Shown in pieces: positions 37,545 through 48,227 of a stretch of 64,000 bases of DNA. Position 1 is the first letter of the stretch. Each line of letters starts with the position of its first letter. The stretch spans positions 1,302,001 to 1,366,000 of the forward strand of contig NZ_CP090640.1 of the NCBI RefSeq assembly GCF_029633825.1, read 5' to 3'. The notes under the pieces are model-generated. The model searched no databases, was not told the DNA's origin, and saw nothing but the letters and a program-made list of their open reading frames with translations. The translations under genes were made by a program, and so were the position numbers. Origin of the DNA: Burkholderia contaminans. GTDB taxonomy: Bacteria; Pseudomonadota; Gammaproteobacteria; Burkholderiales; Burkholderiaceae.

Positions 37545-38069
37545 ATGGCGCAAGCCGAATTGGATGCCATCGATCGGCGAATCCTCGCGATTCTTCAGGA
37601 GAACGGGCGCCTGTCGAACCAGGAGATCGCCGAGCGTGTGAACCTGTCGCCGAGCCCGTGCCTGCGGCGGATCCGGCGGCTCGAGGAGATCGGCGTGATC
37701 ACCGGCTATGTCGCGCTGCTCGATCCGCAGAAGCTCGGGCTCGATCTGCTCGCGTACGTGAGCGTGCGGCTCGAGAAGCGCGGCGGCCTGGCGCCGATGC
37801 GGGCCGACGAAACGTCGGCGCGGGCGGGCGCGACCCATGCGGAGCTGTTCCGCGCGGCCGTGCAGACCTGGCCGGAAGTGGTCGCGTGCCACGCGATGAC
37901 GGGGGACATGGATTACCTGCTGCGCGTGCAGGTCGAGGACATGGCGCATTTCTCCCGCTTCGTGCAGGAGCACCTGCTGCATCACCCGTCGGTGATCGAC
38001 GTGAAGACGAGCTTTTCGCTCGAATGCTTCAAGGAAACGACGGCGTTGCCGATTCGTTCGGTGCGCTAG
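37545..38069 (+). CDS. Lrp/AsnC family regulator, probable regulator of hppD
   Basis: A 174-residue regulator: N-terminal helix-turn-helix (DAIDRRILAILQENGRLSNQEIAERVNLSPSPCLRRIRRLE) and a C-terminal RAM ligand domain (about 70-160) with TGDMDYLLRVQVEDM. There is a small insert (GGLAPMRADETSARAG) between the first RAM strands. The ATG at 37545 (MAQAELDAIDRR) is preceded by GGAGGG at 37533. Divergence from hppD suggests that it senses an aromatic amino acid or keto acid; this is inference. In the 212-bp space I could not define a clear binding site. Confidence 0.88.
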   Translation: MAQAELDAIDRRILAILQENGRLSNQEIAERVNLSPSPCLRRIRRLEEIGVITGYVALLDPQKLGLDLLAYVSVRLEKRGGLAPMRADETSARAGATHAELFRAAVQTWPEVVACHAMTGDMDYLLRVQVEDMAHFSRFVQEHLLHHPSVIDVKTSFSLECFKETTALPIRSVR

Positions 38070-38127
38070 TGCGCGGCGGGGACGGGAGAGGCCGGGCGCG
38101 CGGCACGCGCGGCCCGGCTGGCCGACA

Positions 38128-38775
38128 TTACGCCGTCAGCGCGGCGGGCATCAGCGATTCGATGAACTTCGTGGTACGACGCGCCTGGCGCTTCATCGCG
38201 TAGTCGAATACCGCGGCCTGCTCCTGCAGCATCTCGGCGATGATCGTCGAGTGGTCGGCCGGCGGCAGCGACAGGTACGCATCGGCTTCGCCGTACGCGT
38301 ACTCGATCCGCATCCCGGATTTCTTCGCGATGTGCATCATCGTCGCGTTACGCGACAGGCAGTGCATGTACAGCATCGTCACGTGCGTGTTGCGGCTGCG
38401 GATCGCCGCGCGCTCGAACAGCTTCGAGCCGACGCCGCGGCCGCGTGCGCTTTCGAGCACCGACACGCCGAATTCGGCCGTGCGCTTGTCGCCCTCGGCC
38501 GGCAGGTAGGCCAGGTGGCCGACGCCGATCAGTTCGAGGTCGTGGTCGAATACACCGAACACGGTGTCGCGGCCGAAGTCGATCGTGCGGACGTAGTTCT
38601 CGATCACGTGGTCGGGCACCATCTGGCCGAAGCGCAGCAGGCGATCCTCTTCGTCGAGCGAGAGAAAGTGGGTGAGCATCTGCTCACGGTCTTTGGAAGC
38701 CAGTTCCCTGACGAGAACCGGCGCACTGCCGACCGTGCCGACGACTTCGGCTGGGCCGTTGAATTGCGTGTTCAT
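38128..38775 (-). CDS. GNAT family N-acetyltransferase
   Basis: A 215-residue GNAT protein. The acetyl-CoA motif is GVSVLESARGRGVGSKLFERAA, preceded by the beta-strand pair FGVFDHDLELIGVGHLAYL. The substrate is unknown. The start is the ATG at 38775 (MNTQFNGPAEV), with GAGGAA about ten bases upstream. The C-terminal extension (about 165-215: EMLQEQAAVFDYAMKRQARR) is helical. It converges on the Lrp gene. Confidence 0.87.
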   Translation of the reverse strand: MNTQFNGPAEVVGTVGSAPVLVRELASKDREQMLTHFLSLDEEDRLLRFGQMVPDHVIENYVRTIDFGRDTVFGVFDHDLELIGVGHLAYLPAEGDKRTAEFGVSVLESARGRGVGSKLFERAAIRSRNTHVTMLYMHCLSRNATMMHIAKKSGMRIEYAYGEADAYLSLPPADHSTIIAEMLQEQAAVFDYAMKRQARRTTKFIESLMPAALTA

Positions 38776-39010
38776 CGTGGGTTCCTCAGTGTGTGGCTGC
38801 ACAAACGGGTTGTGCAATGCAACAGCATTTTACCCGACGAGGGTTGGGGAAAACCCGTATTTGACGTTATTTGTGCCGAGGGGAAATTCTAAAACCGCTT
38901 AGTTAATCCTGTATGTATTTGATTTTTAATGGATTTAAAATTCATCATATGAAACGCACGACGGGCGGTCGCAGTGTACCCGTCGCGCAACGCATGCTGC
39001 TGCGCGGCAA

Positions 39011-39616
39011 TCAGGCCGCCGTCGACAGCCCACGTTCGATCAGGTCGATCACCTGCTCGGCGAAGTCGCGGTAGCCGAGGCGGCCGCCCGGCTTCAGCCA
39101 TGTGAACGTCCAGTTGATCATCCCGAACACCATCATCGTCACCGATGTCTGGTTTTCCTTCGAGATGCGGTCCGGGTACGCGCGTGCGAGCTGGCGCGTG
39201 AATGCCGCGACGATGTCGCGCTGGCGGTCGAGCACGATTTCGCGCTGTGCGTCCTCCAGATACTTCACGTCGTTGAGCAGCGCGACGTGCCGGCTGTGCG
39301 ACGTCTCGTACTCGGCGAGGAACGCGCGCACGAGCTCGGCGAACGCGTCGCGCTCGCTGAGGCCACGCCGCTGGCTCGCCCCTTCGACCTCGGCGATGAT
39401 CAGCATCAGCCGTTTCGTGTAGCGGTCGAGCAGGTCGAACAGGATCGCTTCCTTGCTCTCGTAATAGTGATAGAGGCGCGCCTTCGACGTGCCGCTCGCG
39501 GTCGCGAGATCGGACATCGACGTGCTCGGGTAGCTCGTCTGCGCGAATTTCTCGGCGGCCAGATCGAGGATCTGCTCGCGCTGGGATTCGTGGTCGGGCG
39601 CTCGGGTACGGGCCAT
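39011..39616 (-). CDS. paaR: TetR family regulator of phenylacetate genes (PaaR)
   Basis: A 201-residue TetR protein. The helix-turn-helix is at about 12-60 (ILDLAAEKFAQTSYPSTSMSDLATASGTSKARLYHYYESKE); the C-terminal ligand domain is TetR_C-like. Location behind paaE, with only a DUF1835 gene between, matches the PaaR repressor described in B. cenocepacia, which releases the paa promoters when phenylacetyl-CoA is present. The start is ATG at 39616 (MARTRAPDHE). The DUF1835 gene ends 16 bp upstream, so the two are co-transcribed. A matching palindrome lies in the paaA promoter. Confidence 0.88.
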   Translation of the reverse strand: MARTRAPDHESQREQILDLAAEKFAQTSYPSTSMSDLATASGTSKARLYHYYESKEAILFDLLDRYTKRLMLIIAEVEGASQRRGLSERDAFAELVRAFLAEYETSHSRHVALLNDVKYLEDAQREIVLDRQRDIVAAFTRQLARAYPDRISKENQTSVTMMVFGMINWTFTWLKPGGRLGYRDFAEQVIDLIERGLSTAA

Positions 39617-39632
39617 GGTCGAATGCGGAAGA

Positions 39633-40457
39633 TTAGCGGTGCGGGGTGGCCGTGCGGGCTGCGCGCACCTGCGTGGAAGAGAGGGCGTCGGGCGCGTCGT
39701 CCTGCAGCTCGAGCCGGCCGGCTGCCGCGAGTTCGCGGCAGCGCCACCAGGCGATCGAGTCGCTGACGAACAGCCCGCCGCGGTCGGCGTCAGCCATGAT
39801 GCTGCCGACGAGGCGCGCCGCAGGCCGCCAGTCGGCTTCCGCACGCGCGATGATCAGCGCGTCGAGGTCCTCATAGTAGCCGCTCTTGATGGTGTTGCTG
39901 ACCCAGTAGCGCAGCTCGGCGTTCAGGTGCTTCGCCTCCTGCCATTCGAGCGCGAGGCGGCCGATGCGCAGCACCGAGATCGGTGCGGCCACCGGGCGCT
40001 TGCGCGCCAGCTCGGCCGGCGAGAACATCCCGGTCGCACACGCCTGGTCGGTGCGCGATAGCGCCGCGCGTTGCGCCGAGTCGAGATCGGCGGCCGACAG
40101 CCGCACTTCGTTCAGGCGCTGCGGGACGTTGCGCAGGTGATAGGCGACGCGGCGCAGCAGCAGTTTGTCGCCGACGCTCGGCGCATGCCACACGACTACC
40201 TGGTCCGTATCGGTCGCGAGCTGGTCGAGGCGCGCGAATTCGCCTTCGATCTCTGCATTCCAGTCGGGAATCTGGTCGCCGAGCACGCGCTGCCAGAAGG
40301 CTGCGCGCGTGTCGGGCGTCTCGTCGGCGCCCTTGAGCGGCCCGACGCCGAGATCGTCGAGCAATCCGACGACGCGCTCGTCGCGTCCGGCTTGCGCAAG
40401 TGCCTCGCGCAGCGACGCGGCGGCGGTGCCGCCCTGAATCACATGAATGGTACTCAT
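39633..40457 (-). CDS. DUF1835 domain protein
   Basis: A 274-residue soluble protein. The N-terminal DUF1835 part (TIHVIQGGTAAASLREALAQAG ... VVGLLDDLGVGPLKG) is followed by a helical region with DQVVVWHAPSVGDKLLLRRVAYHL, and a C-terminal part with ELRYWVSNTIKSGYYEDLDALI. Its function is unknown. It sits between the paaABCDE operon and paaR, and a terminator separates it from paaE. It is therefore linked to paaR rather than to the catabolic operon. Confidence 0.85.
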   Translation of the reverse strand: MSTIHVIQGGTAAASLREALAQAGRDERVVGLLDDLGVGPLKGADETPDTRAAFWQRVLGDQIPDWNAEIEGEFARLDQLATDTDQVVVWHAPSVGDKLLLRRVAYHLRNVPQRLNEVRLSAADLDSAQRAALSRTDQACATGMFSPAELARKRPVAAPISVLRIGRLALEWQEAKHLNAELRYWVSNTIKSGYYEDLDALIIARAEADWRPAARLVGSIMADADRGGLFVSDSIAWWRCRELAAAGRLELQDDAPDALSSTQVRAARTATPHR

Positions 40458-40473
40458 CGGCCTGTCGTCAACA

Positions 40474-40523
40474 AAAGAAAACCGCCGGCCGGGCGGACGT
40501 TGCGATGTCCAGCCGGCCGGCGG
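40474..40523 (-). terminator. Terminator of the paaABCDE operon
   Basis: On the - strand CCGCCGGCC (40482-40490) pairs with GGCCGGCGG (40515-40523) around an inner GGAC/GTCC hairpin, followed by GTTTTCTTTTG. It lies 63 bp after the paaE stop and isolates the DUF1835-paaR pair. Confidence 0.85.
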
Positions 40524-40585
40524 CCCCTAGTGTAAGCGAGATGTGTGACGGCGAGAAACCGTCTGGCGCCGCGACGCGACGTCGC

Positions 40586-41674
40586 TCAACGCTCGTCGTA
40601 GCTCACGACGACCTTGTCGCTGATCGGGTGGCACTGGCAAGTGAGCACGAAGCCGTCCTTCACTTCATGCTCTTCGAGCGTGTAGTTCTTCTCCATCCGC
40701 ACTTCGCCCTCGAGCACCTTCGCGCGGCACGTGCAGCATACGCCGCCCTTGCACGCGTACGGCAGCGCGAGGCCCGCGCGCAGGCCGACATCGAGCAGGC
40801 TCACGCCTTCGTATGGCAGGCGCAGCTTGCGCTTCTTGCCGTCGAGCACGATTTCCAGGTCGGCCGCCGGCGTCTGGTCGGTGATTTCGACGACCGGCGC
40901 ACCGGCCTGCGGCAACGGCGTGCCGAAGCGCTCGACGTGCACCTTCGCCTGCGGCACGCCGGCGGCCTTCAGCGCGGCCTCGGCCGCATCCATCATCGGC
41001 GCGGGGCCGCAGATGAATGCCTCGTCGATCGCGTCGGCCGGCATCAGCGTGTCGAGGAATTCCGCGCATTTCGCCTGGTCGAGCACGCCGTTGAACAGCG
41101 CGACGTCCTGCTGGTCGTCCGACAGCACGTGATAGAGGACGAAGCGGCTCATGTAGCGGTTCTTCAGGTCCTCGAGCTCCTCCGCGAACATGATCGCGTC
41201 GACGCTGCGGTTGCCGTAGATCAGCGTGAACGTGCTGCGCGGCTCGAGTTCGAGCGTCGTCTTCACGATCGCGAGCACCGGCGTGATGCCGGAGCCGCCG
41301 GAAAACGCGATGTACTGCTTGCCGTGATCGGCGTTCAGGTGCGTGAAGAACCGGCCGTCCGGCGTCATCACGTCGATCGTGTGGCCCGGCTTGAGCGAGT
41401 CGAACGCGAAGTTCGAGAAGCGGCCGCCGCGCACCCGCTTGATGCCGATGCGCAGTTCGCCGTCACGATCGTAGTCTGTCGTGCCGACGCAGATCGAATA
41501 CGAACGGCGCGTTTCCTCGCCGTCGATGTGGGTCTTCAGCGTGACGAACTGGCCCTGCGTGAAGCGGTACGCGTCGCGCAGCTCGGGCGGCACGTCGAAG
41601 GAGACGGTTACGGCGTCGGCGGTCTCGGGCCGCACGTCGCGGATACGCAGCGGATGAAATTGCGGGGTCGCCAT
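40586..41674 (-). CDS. paaE: Phenylacetyl-CoA epoxidase reductase subunit PaaE
   Basis: A 362-residue reductase: N-terminal FAD and NAD(P)H domains (RRSYSICVG, FSGGSGITPVLAIVKTTL, GPAPMMDAAEAAL) and a C-terminal plant-type [2Fe-2S] domain with CKGGVCCTCRAKV and a final CQCHP. It passes electrons from NADPH to the PaaAC oxygenase. The ATG at 41674 (MATPQFHPLRI) starts 5 bp after the paaD stop. Last gene of the paaABCDE operon. Confidence 0.95.
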   Translation of the reverse strand: MATPQFHPLRIRDVRPETADAVTVSFDVPPELRDAYRFTQGQFVTLKTHIDGEETRRSYSICVGTTDYDRDGELRIGIKRVRGGRFSNFAFDSLKPGHTIDVMTPDGRFFTHLNADHGKQYIAFSGGSGITPVLAIVKTTLELEPRSTFTLIYGNRSVDAIMFAEELEDLKNRYMSRFVLYHVLSDDQQDVALFNGVLDQAKCAEFLDTLMPADAIDEAFICGPAPMMDAAEAALKAAGVPQAKVHVERFGTPLPQAGAPVVEITDQTPAADLEIVLDGKKRKLRLPYEGVSLLDVGLRAGLALPYACKGGVCCTCRAKVLEGEVRMEKNYTLEEHEVKDGFVLTCQCHPISDKVVVSYDER

Positions 41675-41679
41675 ATCGA

Positions 41680-42240
41680 TTAATAGGGTTTGAAGTAGTC
41701 GAAGGGTTCGCGGCAGTCGACGCAGCGATACAGCGCCTTGCAGGCCGTGGACGCGAATTGCGCGAGACGCTCGGTACGGGCGGAGCCGCAGCGCGGGCAC
41801 GCGGGTGCCGCGACCGGTCGCGGCACGAAGCGCACGACGTTTTCTCGCGGCGTGGCGATGCCGCACTGGCCGACCGGCGGCGCGATGCCGTACGCGCGCA
41901 GCTTGTCGCGCGCTTCCTGCGTGATCCAGTCGGTCGTCCACGCGGGCGCGAGCACCGTCTCGATCCGGTGCGGCGGGAGGTCGGCGGCCTGCAGCGCGGC
42001 CGCGATGTCCTCCGCGATCTGCGACATGGCCGGGCAGCCCGAGTAGGTCGGCGTGATCACGACTTCGAGCTGGCCGTCTTCCGCGCGGCGGACGTCGCGC
42101 AGGATGCCGAGCTCGCGGATCGACACGACCGGGATCTCGGGGTCGGGCACGGCTTCGAGCACGTCCCATGCGCGAGCGAGCAGCGGGTCGGCGTGGCGCG
42201 CGGCGGGCACGGCGTTGGCGGGGGCGGTCTGGACGGACAT
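41680..42240 (-). CDS. paaD: Phenylacetyl-CoA epoxidase complex protein PaaD
   Basis: A 186-residue MIP18/SufT-like protein: WDVLEAVPDPEIPVVSIRELGILRDV, YSGCPAMSQIAEDI, and a C-terminal zinc ribbon CPRCGSARTERLAQFASTACKALYRC. In known systems PaaD is needed for assembly of the iron-sulfur or di-iron sites of the epoxidase complex. It starts 27 bp after the paaC stop. All four ribbon cysteines are present. Confidence 0.94.
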   Translation of the reverse strand: MSVQTAPANAVPAARHADPLLARAWDVLEAVPDPEIPVVSIRELGILRDVRRAEDGQLEVVITPTYSGCPAMSQIAEDIAAALQAADLPPHRIETVLAPAWTTDWITQEARDKLRAYGIAPPVGQCGIATPRENVVRFVPRPVAAPACPRCGSARTERLAQFASTACKALYRCVDCREPFDYFKPY

Positions 42241-42267
42241 CGTCGGGCTCCGTGGCGGGGCGGCCGG

Positions 42268-43071
42268 TTACCAGCTCGCGCCGGGATGCTGGCGTGCGAG
42301 GCTTTGCAGTTCGGCGAGCAGGTAGCCCATGTGTTCCGAGTGCTCGCCCTGCTTGCCGGTCGTCACGTGCTGCACGGGGGCCGGCAGCGTGAGCGTCGCT
42401 TCCGCGAGCGCGTCGTCCACGTCCGCGCGCCATGCTGCTTCGAGCGTGGCCGGGGCGGGGGCGATGCCCTCGGCGGCGACCGCGTCATCGATCGCATCGG
42501 CGGCGAAGAATTCGCGCGTGTACGGCGTCAGGTAGTCGAGCGCGCGCTGAGCGCGACGGTGCGATTCGTCGGTGCCGTCGCCGAGGCGAACGAGCCACTC
42601 GCGTGCGTGCTGCACGTGATAGCGGGTCTCCTTCACCGATTTCGCGGCGATCGCGGCGAGCTGCGTGTCGGTCGACGTTTCGAGCGCGTTCCACACGTGC
42701 AGCATCAGCACCGAGTACAGGAAGTTGCGCACGATCGTCACCGCGTAGTCCTTGTCGGCGTGCGCGGTGCCGGCGAGCGGGCCGTAGTGCGGCAGCTCGG
42801 CGAGCGTGAAGTTCGCGAACTCGCGCTCGGTACGGAAGTACGCGTAGTCGTCCTCGGTCTTCGTTGCGCCGGTGAGCTGGCGCTCGAGTTCGGCCGCATG
42901 CGTATACAGCATGCGCGCCTGGCCGATGAGGTCGAGGCTCATGTTGGTGAGCGCGATGTCTTCCTCGAGGATCGGGCCGTGGCCGCACCATTCGGCGTTG
43001 CGCTGACCGAGGATCAGCGTGTTGTCCGCGAGGCGCAGCACGTAGGAGAGGTGTTCGGGCGTGATCGTCAT
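42268..43071 (-). CDS. paaC: Phenylacetyl-CoA epoxidase structural subunit PaaC
   Basis: A 267-residue ferritin-like protein. The N-terminal LSYVLRLADNTLILGQRNAEWCGHGPILEEDIALTNMSLDLIGQARM is characteristic of PaaC, the non-catalytic partner that forms the (AC)2 core with PaaA. Length fits the family (about 250). It lies 10 bp after the paaB stop, with the ATG at 43071. Confidence 0.95.
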   Translation of the reverse strand: MTITPEHLSYVLRLADNTLILGQRNAEWCGHGPILEEDIALTNMSLDLIGQARMLYTHAAELERQLTGATKTEDDYAYFRTEREFANFTLAELPHYGPLAGTAHADKDYAVTIVRNFLYSVLMLHVWNALETSTDTQLAAIAAKSVKETRYHVQHAREWLVRLGDGTDESHRRAQRALDYLTPYTREFFAADAIDDAVAAEGIAPAPATLEAAWRADVDDALAEATLTLPAPVQHVTTGKQGEHSEHMGYLLAELQSLARQHPGASW

Positions 43072-43081
43072 GGCGCGGGCG

Positions 43082-43366
43082 TTACATGTGGTTGACTTCG
43101 TCGGGCAGCGTATAGAACGTCGGGTGACGGTAGATCTTGTCGCCCGCCGGCTCGAACAGCTCGGCCTTCTCGCTCGGATCCGACGCGGTGATCGCCGACG
43201 ACGGCACCACCCAGATGCTCACGCCTTCCTGGCGGCGCGTGTAGACGTCGCGCGCCATGCGCAGCGCCATCGACGCGTCGGCGGCGTGCAGGCTGCCGCA
43301 ATGCTTGTGATCGAGCCCCTGCCTGCTGCGCACGAACACTTCCCAGATCGGCCATTCCTTGTTCAT
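43082..43366 (-). CDS. paaB: Phenylacetyl-CoA epoxidase subunit PaaB
   Basis: A 94-residue protein (EWPIWEVFVRSRQGLDHKHCGSLHAADASMAL) with normal PaaB size and motifs, including ARDVYTRRQEGVSIWVV. PaaB bridges the AC core in the multicomponent complex. The start ATG at 43366 has an AGGAGA site; it follows paaA by 40 bp. Confidence 0.95.
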   Translation of the reverse strand: MNKEWPIWEVFVRSRQGLDHKHCGSLHAADASMALRMARDVYTRRQEGVSIWVVPSSAITASDPSEKAELFEPAGDKIYRHPTFYTLPDEVNHM

Positions 43367-43406
43367 CACTTTCTCCTGAATCCTGAATTCGATGGTGTGC
43401 CGCTGC

Positions 43407-44405
43407 TCAGGCGGCGTGCTGTTCTGCGCGCGCGCGGCGCTTCGCTTCGTGGGCGAGGGCGGCTTCGCGTACCCATGCGCCGTCCTCATGCGCTTTCACG
43501 CGAGTCGCGAGGCGTTCCTTGTTGCACGGGCCGTCTCCGTTGACCACGCGCCAGAATTCGTCCCAGTCGATCGTGCCGTAGTCGTGATGGCCGCGCGCCT
43601 CGTTCCACTTCAGGTCGGGGTCGGGCAGCGTCACGCCAAGCACCTTCGCCTGGTCGACCGTCGCGTCGACGAACTTCTGCCGCAGGTCATCGTTCGTGAT
43701 CCGCTTGATGCCCCATTTCGCGGACTGGTTGCTGTGGACCGAATCGGCGTCGCTCGGGCCGAACATCATCAGCACCGGCCACCACCAGCGGTTCACGGCC
43801 TGCTGAACCATCGCGCGTTGCGCGTCGGTGCCCTTCATCATCGACAACAGTGCGTCGAAGCCCTGGCGCTGGTGGAACGATTCTTCCTTGCACACGCGGA
43901 TCATGGCGCGCGCGTACGGGCCGTACGTGCAGCGGCAAAGCGGGATCTGGTTCATGATCGCGGCGCCATCGACGAGCCAGCCGATCACGCCGACGTCCGC
44001 CCAGGTCGGCGTCGGGTAGTTGAAGATGCTCGAATATTTCGCCTTGCCGGCGTGCAGCGCGTCGATCAGCGAGTCGCGCGATACGCCGAGCGTTTCGGCC
44101 GCGCTATACAGATAGAGGCCGTGGCCGGCTTCGTCCTGGACCTTCGCGAGCAGGATCGCCTTGCGCTTCAGGCTCGGCGCGCGCGAGATCCAGTTGCCTT
44201 CGGGCAGCATGCCCACGACTTCCGAATGCGCGTGCTGCGAGATCTGGCGTACCAGCGTCTTGCGATAGGCGTCGGGCATCCAGTCCTGCGGTTCGATCTT
44301 GCCGTCGGCGGCCATGACCGCATCGAACCGCGCCTGCTCGGGCGACTCGGCTGCGGCGTCGAGCGGCGCGACGTTGCCGGGGATGTCGAGGGATTGCGTG
44401 TACAT
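43407..44405 (-). CDS. paaA: Phenylacetyl-CoA epoxidase catalytic subunit PaaA
   Basis: A 332-residue di-iron oxygenase. It epoxidises the ring of phenylacetyl-CoA. The metal-binding helices include [17 protein letters not shown] and [17 protein letters not shown] (E..E/D-x-x-H pairs). The N-terminal segment [23 protein letters not shown] is family-typical. First gene of the paaABCDE operon; a PaaR-type palindrome lies in the promoter, 43-58 bp upstream of the ATG at 44405. Confidence 0.96.
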   Translation of the reverse strand: MYTQSLDIPGNVAPLDAAAESPEQARFDAVMAADGKIEPQDWMPDAYRKTLVRQISQHAHSEVVGMLPEGNWISRAPSLKRKAILLAKVQDEAGHGLYLYSAAETLGVSRDSLIDALHAGKAKYSSIFNYPTPTWADVGVIGWLVDGAAIMNQIPLCRCTYGPYARAMIRVCKEESFHQRQGFDALLSMMKGTDAQRAMVQQAVNRWWWPVLMMFGPSDADSVHSNQSAKWGIKRITNDDLRQKFVDATVDQAKVLGVTLPDPDLKWNEARGHHDYGTIDWDEFWRVVNGDGPCNKERLATRVKAHEDGAWVREAALAHEAKRRARAEQHAA

Positions 44406-44437
44406 GGCGAGGCTCTCGTCCGGTTGAATGTGTGCGA

Positions 44438-44463
44438 AGTATAAACCAACCGACCGGTCGGTT
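44438..44463 (-). promoter_or_regulatory. paaA promoter with PaaR-type operator
   Basis: The perfect 16-bp palindrome AACCGACCGGTCGGTT occupies 44448-44463. On the - strand a -10 TATACT (complement of 44438-44443) follows 4 bp downstream, so the operator fills the promoter spacer. This is the site type described for PaaR in B. cenocepacia; binding would block polymerase until phenylacetyl-CoA releases it. Confidence 0.82.
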
Positions 44464-44604
44464 AATAAATTTGTTGTGGATTTGCGGCGAGACTCGGGTA
44501 AACGAGGGACGTCGGGGTGCGATCGGAGGGTGTGATGGTGGTCCGGCGCGTGGGGTTCGCGTCTTCTGCGGCACAATGCCCGCTTTCCGACGAGGATTTT
44601 GCCG

Positions 44605-45873
44605 ATGTCATTTCGAAGCAGTATCGCCGCAGTCGTGCTGGGTGCGGCCGTCTTTGTCTCGCCGCCCGTGGCGTCGGCTTCGGCTGCGCCGGCCGGATGG
44701 GTGGCGGCGTGGGCGACCGCGCTGCAGCCTATTCCCGATCTTGCCGCACCGCCGCCGCTCTATCGCGCGCCCGACGTGGCTGGACGGGCCGTGCGCCAGA
44801 TCGTCTACCCGACGGTGTCGGGGCGTGCTGCGCGGATCCGCATCAGCAATGCCTACTCCCGTGCGCCGCTGGTCGTGGTGGCGGCGAGCCTCGCGCGCGC
44901 AGGCGAAGGGGCGGCGCTTGCCGGCGCGGCGGTGCCGGTCCGGTTCGGCGGCAAGGCGTCGGTGACGCTTGCGCCGGGCCAGGAGCTCGAAAGCGATCCG
45001 GTGGCGATCGACGTGGCGGCCGGGCGACCTTATGCGATCAGCCTCCAAATGGGGGCAAACCAGCGGATGACGGTCTGGCACCGCGTGTCGAACCAGTTCA
45101 ATTACGTGTCTGCACCCGGTGATCACGTGAGTGATCCGGGCGCCGCGCTGTTCCGCACTCGCTTTACTCAATATGCATGGGTGAGCGAGCTCGCGGTCGA
45201 GGCTGGTTCGGCGCGCGCGAGCGTAGCGGCGATCGGCGATTCGATTACCGACGGGCTGCGCTCGAGCGTGAACCGGAACCGCCGCTGGCCGGACGCACTG
45301 GCGCGTCGACTGACCGCCTCTGGGGCGGAGTCGATCGGCGTCGCGAATCTTGGGATCAGCGGGAACCGGCTGCTCAGCGATTCGGCGTGCTACGGCACGT
45401 CGATGGCCTCGCGGTTCGAGCGCGATGCGCTGTCGCGTGCGGGGGTGAAGGCGGCGATCGTGCTGATCGGGATCAACGACATCAATTTCGCGGCGATGCC
45501 GCCGCGCGCGGGGCTCGATTGCGACCATCCGCATACGCAGGTCACGGCTGCATCCTTGATCGACGGCTACCGCCGGCTGATCGAAGCGGCGCACCGTCAC
45601 GGCGTGAAGGTCTTCGGCGCGACGCTGACGCCGGCCGGGCTGCCGGCGGGGCGTGAGGCGACCCGCCTTGAGGTGAACCGATGGATCCGAAGCGGTGGCG
45701 GGTTCGACGGTGTGGCCGACTTCGATGCCGTGCTGCGCGATCCGGCGCGCCCGAGCGTGCTGCAGCGTCGATACGATAGCGGGGACGGCATTCATCCGAG
45801 CGACGCCGGCTACACGGCGATGGCCGACGCGGTGCCGGTCGAGCAGCTGCAGGCTGCGGTGGGCGGCAAGTGA
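44605..45873 (+). CDS. Secreted SGNH/GDSL hydrolase
   Basis: A 422-residue protein. A signal peptide (about 1-25, cut after ASASA) is followed by an N-terminal beta-rich region (about 30-185) and an SGNH hydrolase domain: GDS motif [25 protein letters not shown], and the catalytic Asp-His in [15 protein letters not shown]. The substrate may be an ester of a lipid or polysaccharide. I chose ATG at 44605 ([10 protein letters not shown]); a TTG at 44599 is the alternative. The ribosome binding site is GAGG at 44592. Divergent from paaA. Confidence 0.88.
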   Translation: MSFRSSIAAVVLGAAVFVSPPVASASAAPAGWVAAWATALQPIPDLAAPPPLYRAPDVAGRAVRQIVYPTVSGRAARIRISNAYSRAPLVVVAASLARAGEGAALAGAAVPVRFGGKASVTLAPGQELESDPVAIDVAAGRPYAISLQMGANQRMTVWHRVSNQFNYVSAPGDHVSDPGAALFRTRFTQYAWVSELAVEAGSARASVAAIGDSITDGLRSSVNRNRRWPDALARRLTASGAESIGVANLGISGNRLLSDSACYGTSMASRFERDALSRAGVKAAIVLIGINDINFAAMPPRAGLDCDHPHTQVTAASLIDGYRRLIEAAHRHGVKVFGATLTPAGLPAGREATRLEVNRWIRSGGGFDGVADFDAVLRDPARPSVLQRRYDSGDGIHPSDAGYTAMADAVPVEQLQAAVGGK

Positions 45874-45947
45874 CGCACCGCTGTATATAGAGGGAAGTGT
45901 TGCCGGCAACGCGTAGGTCAGTGGCGCCATTTGGCACGTCGAGCCCG

Positions 45948-45982
45948 AAGCCCCCGTGCGCGTCAGCGCACGGGGGCTTTTT
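45948..45982 (+). terminator. Terminator of the SGNH hydrolase gene
   Basis: A 13-bp stem AAGCCCCCGTGCGC against GCGCACGGGGGCTT with a GTCA loop, followed by TTTTTC. It ends just before the rrn promoter. Confidence 0.9.
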
Positions 45983-46004
45983 CAAAATATTTTCACAAAG
46001 GGGC

Positions 46005-46033
46005 TTGCGGAGTTGGGGGTGGGTGCTTAGAAT
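46005..46033 (+). promoter_or_regulatory. rrn promoter P1
   Basis: TTGCGG (46005-46010), 17-bp spacer, TAGAAT (46028-46033), then a GC-rich start region (CGCCTC). Located 407 bp upstream of the mature 16S. Confidence 0.7.
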
Positions 46034-46165
46034 CACGCCTCTTTCGCGCTAACGGAAACGCGGCGCGGGAGAGGGAAGCAAGGTTGGTGGAGCGCAGCAG
46101 TCTGAAGCGCGCAACCGGCCTGGAAGTTGAGCCCCGCAGTCGCAACGATGTAGTGTAAAAAGTTG

Positions 46166-46194
46166 TTGACGAACTGCGAAACACGGTTCATAAT
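46166..46194 (+). promoter_or_regulatory. rrn promoter P2
   Basis: TTGACG (46166-46171), 17-bp spacer, CATAAT (46189-46194), followed by a GC-containing discriminator (CTCGC) as expected for growth-rate-controlled rrn promoters. Confidence 0.75.
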
Positions 46195-46253
46195 CTCGCT
46201 TCTCTGCTGCTGAAAACGCAGCGCTGCCGGGAAACACGAAGTTCCTCGCAGAA

Positions 46254-46266
46254 TGCTCTTTAAAAA
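46254..46266 (+). promoter_or_regulatory. boxA antitermination site of the rrn leader
   Basis: TGCTCTTTAAAAA matches the boxA core TGCTCTTTAACAA. A second boxA-like TTCTTTAACAAT is found before 23S at 48321-48332. Confidence 0.8.
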
Positions 46267-46270
46267 TTAA

Positions 46271-46292
46271 CAGCCGATAAGTGTGGGCGCTT
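46271..46292 (+). other. 5' arm of the 16S processing stem
   Basis: The sequence is complementary, with a few G-U pairs, to 47993-48014 just after the 16S gene. Together they form the RNase III stem that brackets 16S. Confidence 0.7.
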
Positions 46293-46439
46293 GATGGCAG
46301 CGAGCTGATCCTCGGATCAGATAGCGAAAGTATCAAGAGTCTCACACTAAAGTAAGTCAGGTTTATGAAGTGATTCATATTCCTGTCAGCTTTGAGTGAG
46401 CGACCGGTTCTTAACTGAACCGAAAACAGTAACAGGTTT

Positions 46440-47971
<1,532 letters not shown>

Positions 47972-48035
47972 CCAGAGCTATCTCGCGAAGTTGAGCGCTC
48001 ACGCTTATCGGCTGTAAATTTAAAGACAGACTCAG

Positions 48036-48112
48036 GGGTCTGTAGCTCAGTCGGTTAGAGCACCGTCTTGATAAGGCGGGGGTCGTTGGTTCGAATCCAA
48101 CCAGACCCACCA
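48036..48112 (+). tRNA. tRNA-Ile (anticodon GAT)
   Basis: A 77-nt tRNA with acceptor GGGTCTG/CAGACCC, anticodon loop CTTGATAAG, TTCGAATC T-loop and encoded CCA. Standard first tRNA of the 16S-23S spacer. Confidence 0.97.
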
Positions 48113-48151
48113 TTGTCTGGCGGTAGGTACCTGAGGTCATCTGTACTCAAT

Positions 48152-48227
48152 GGGGGCATAGCTCAGCTGGGAGAGCACCTGCTTTGCAAGCAGGGGGTCG
48201 TCGGTTCGATCCCGTCTGCCTCCACCA
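48152..48227 (+). tRNA. tRNA-Ala (anticodon TGC)
   Basis: A 76-nt tRNA with acceptor GGGGGCA/TGCCTCC, anticodon loop CTTTGCAAG and encoded CCA. Second tRNA of the rrn spacer. Between it and 23S (48228-48504) lie a boxA (48321-48332) and the 23S processing arm 48333-48354, which pairs with 51473-51494. Confidence 0.97.
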
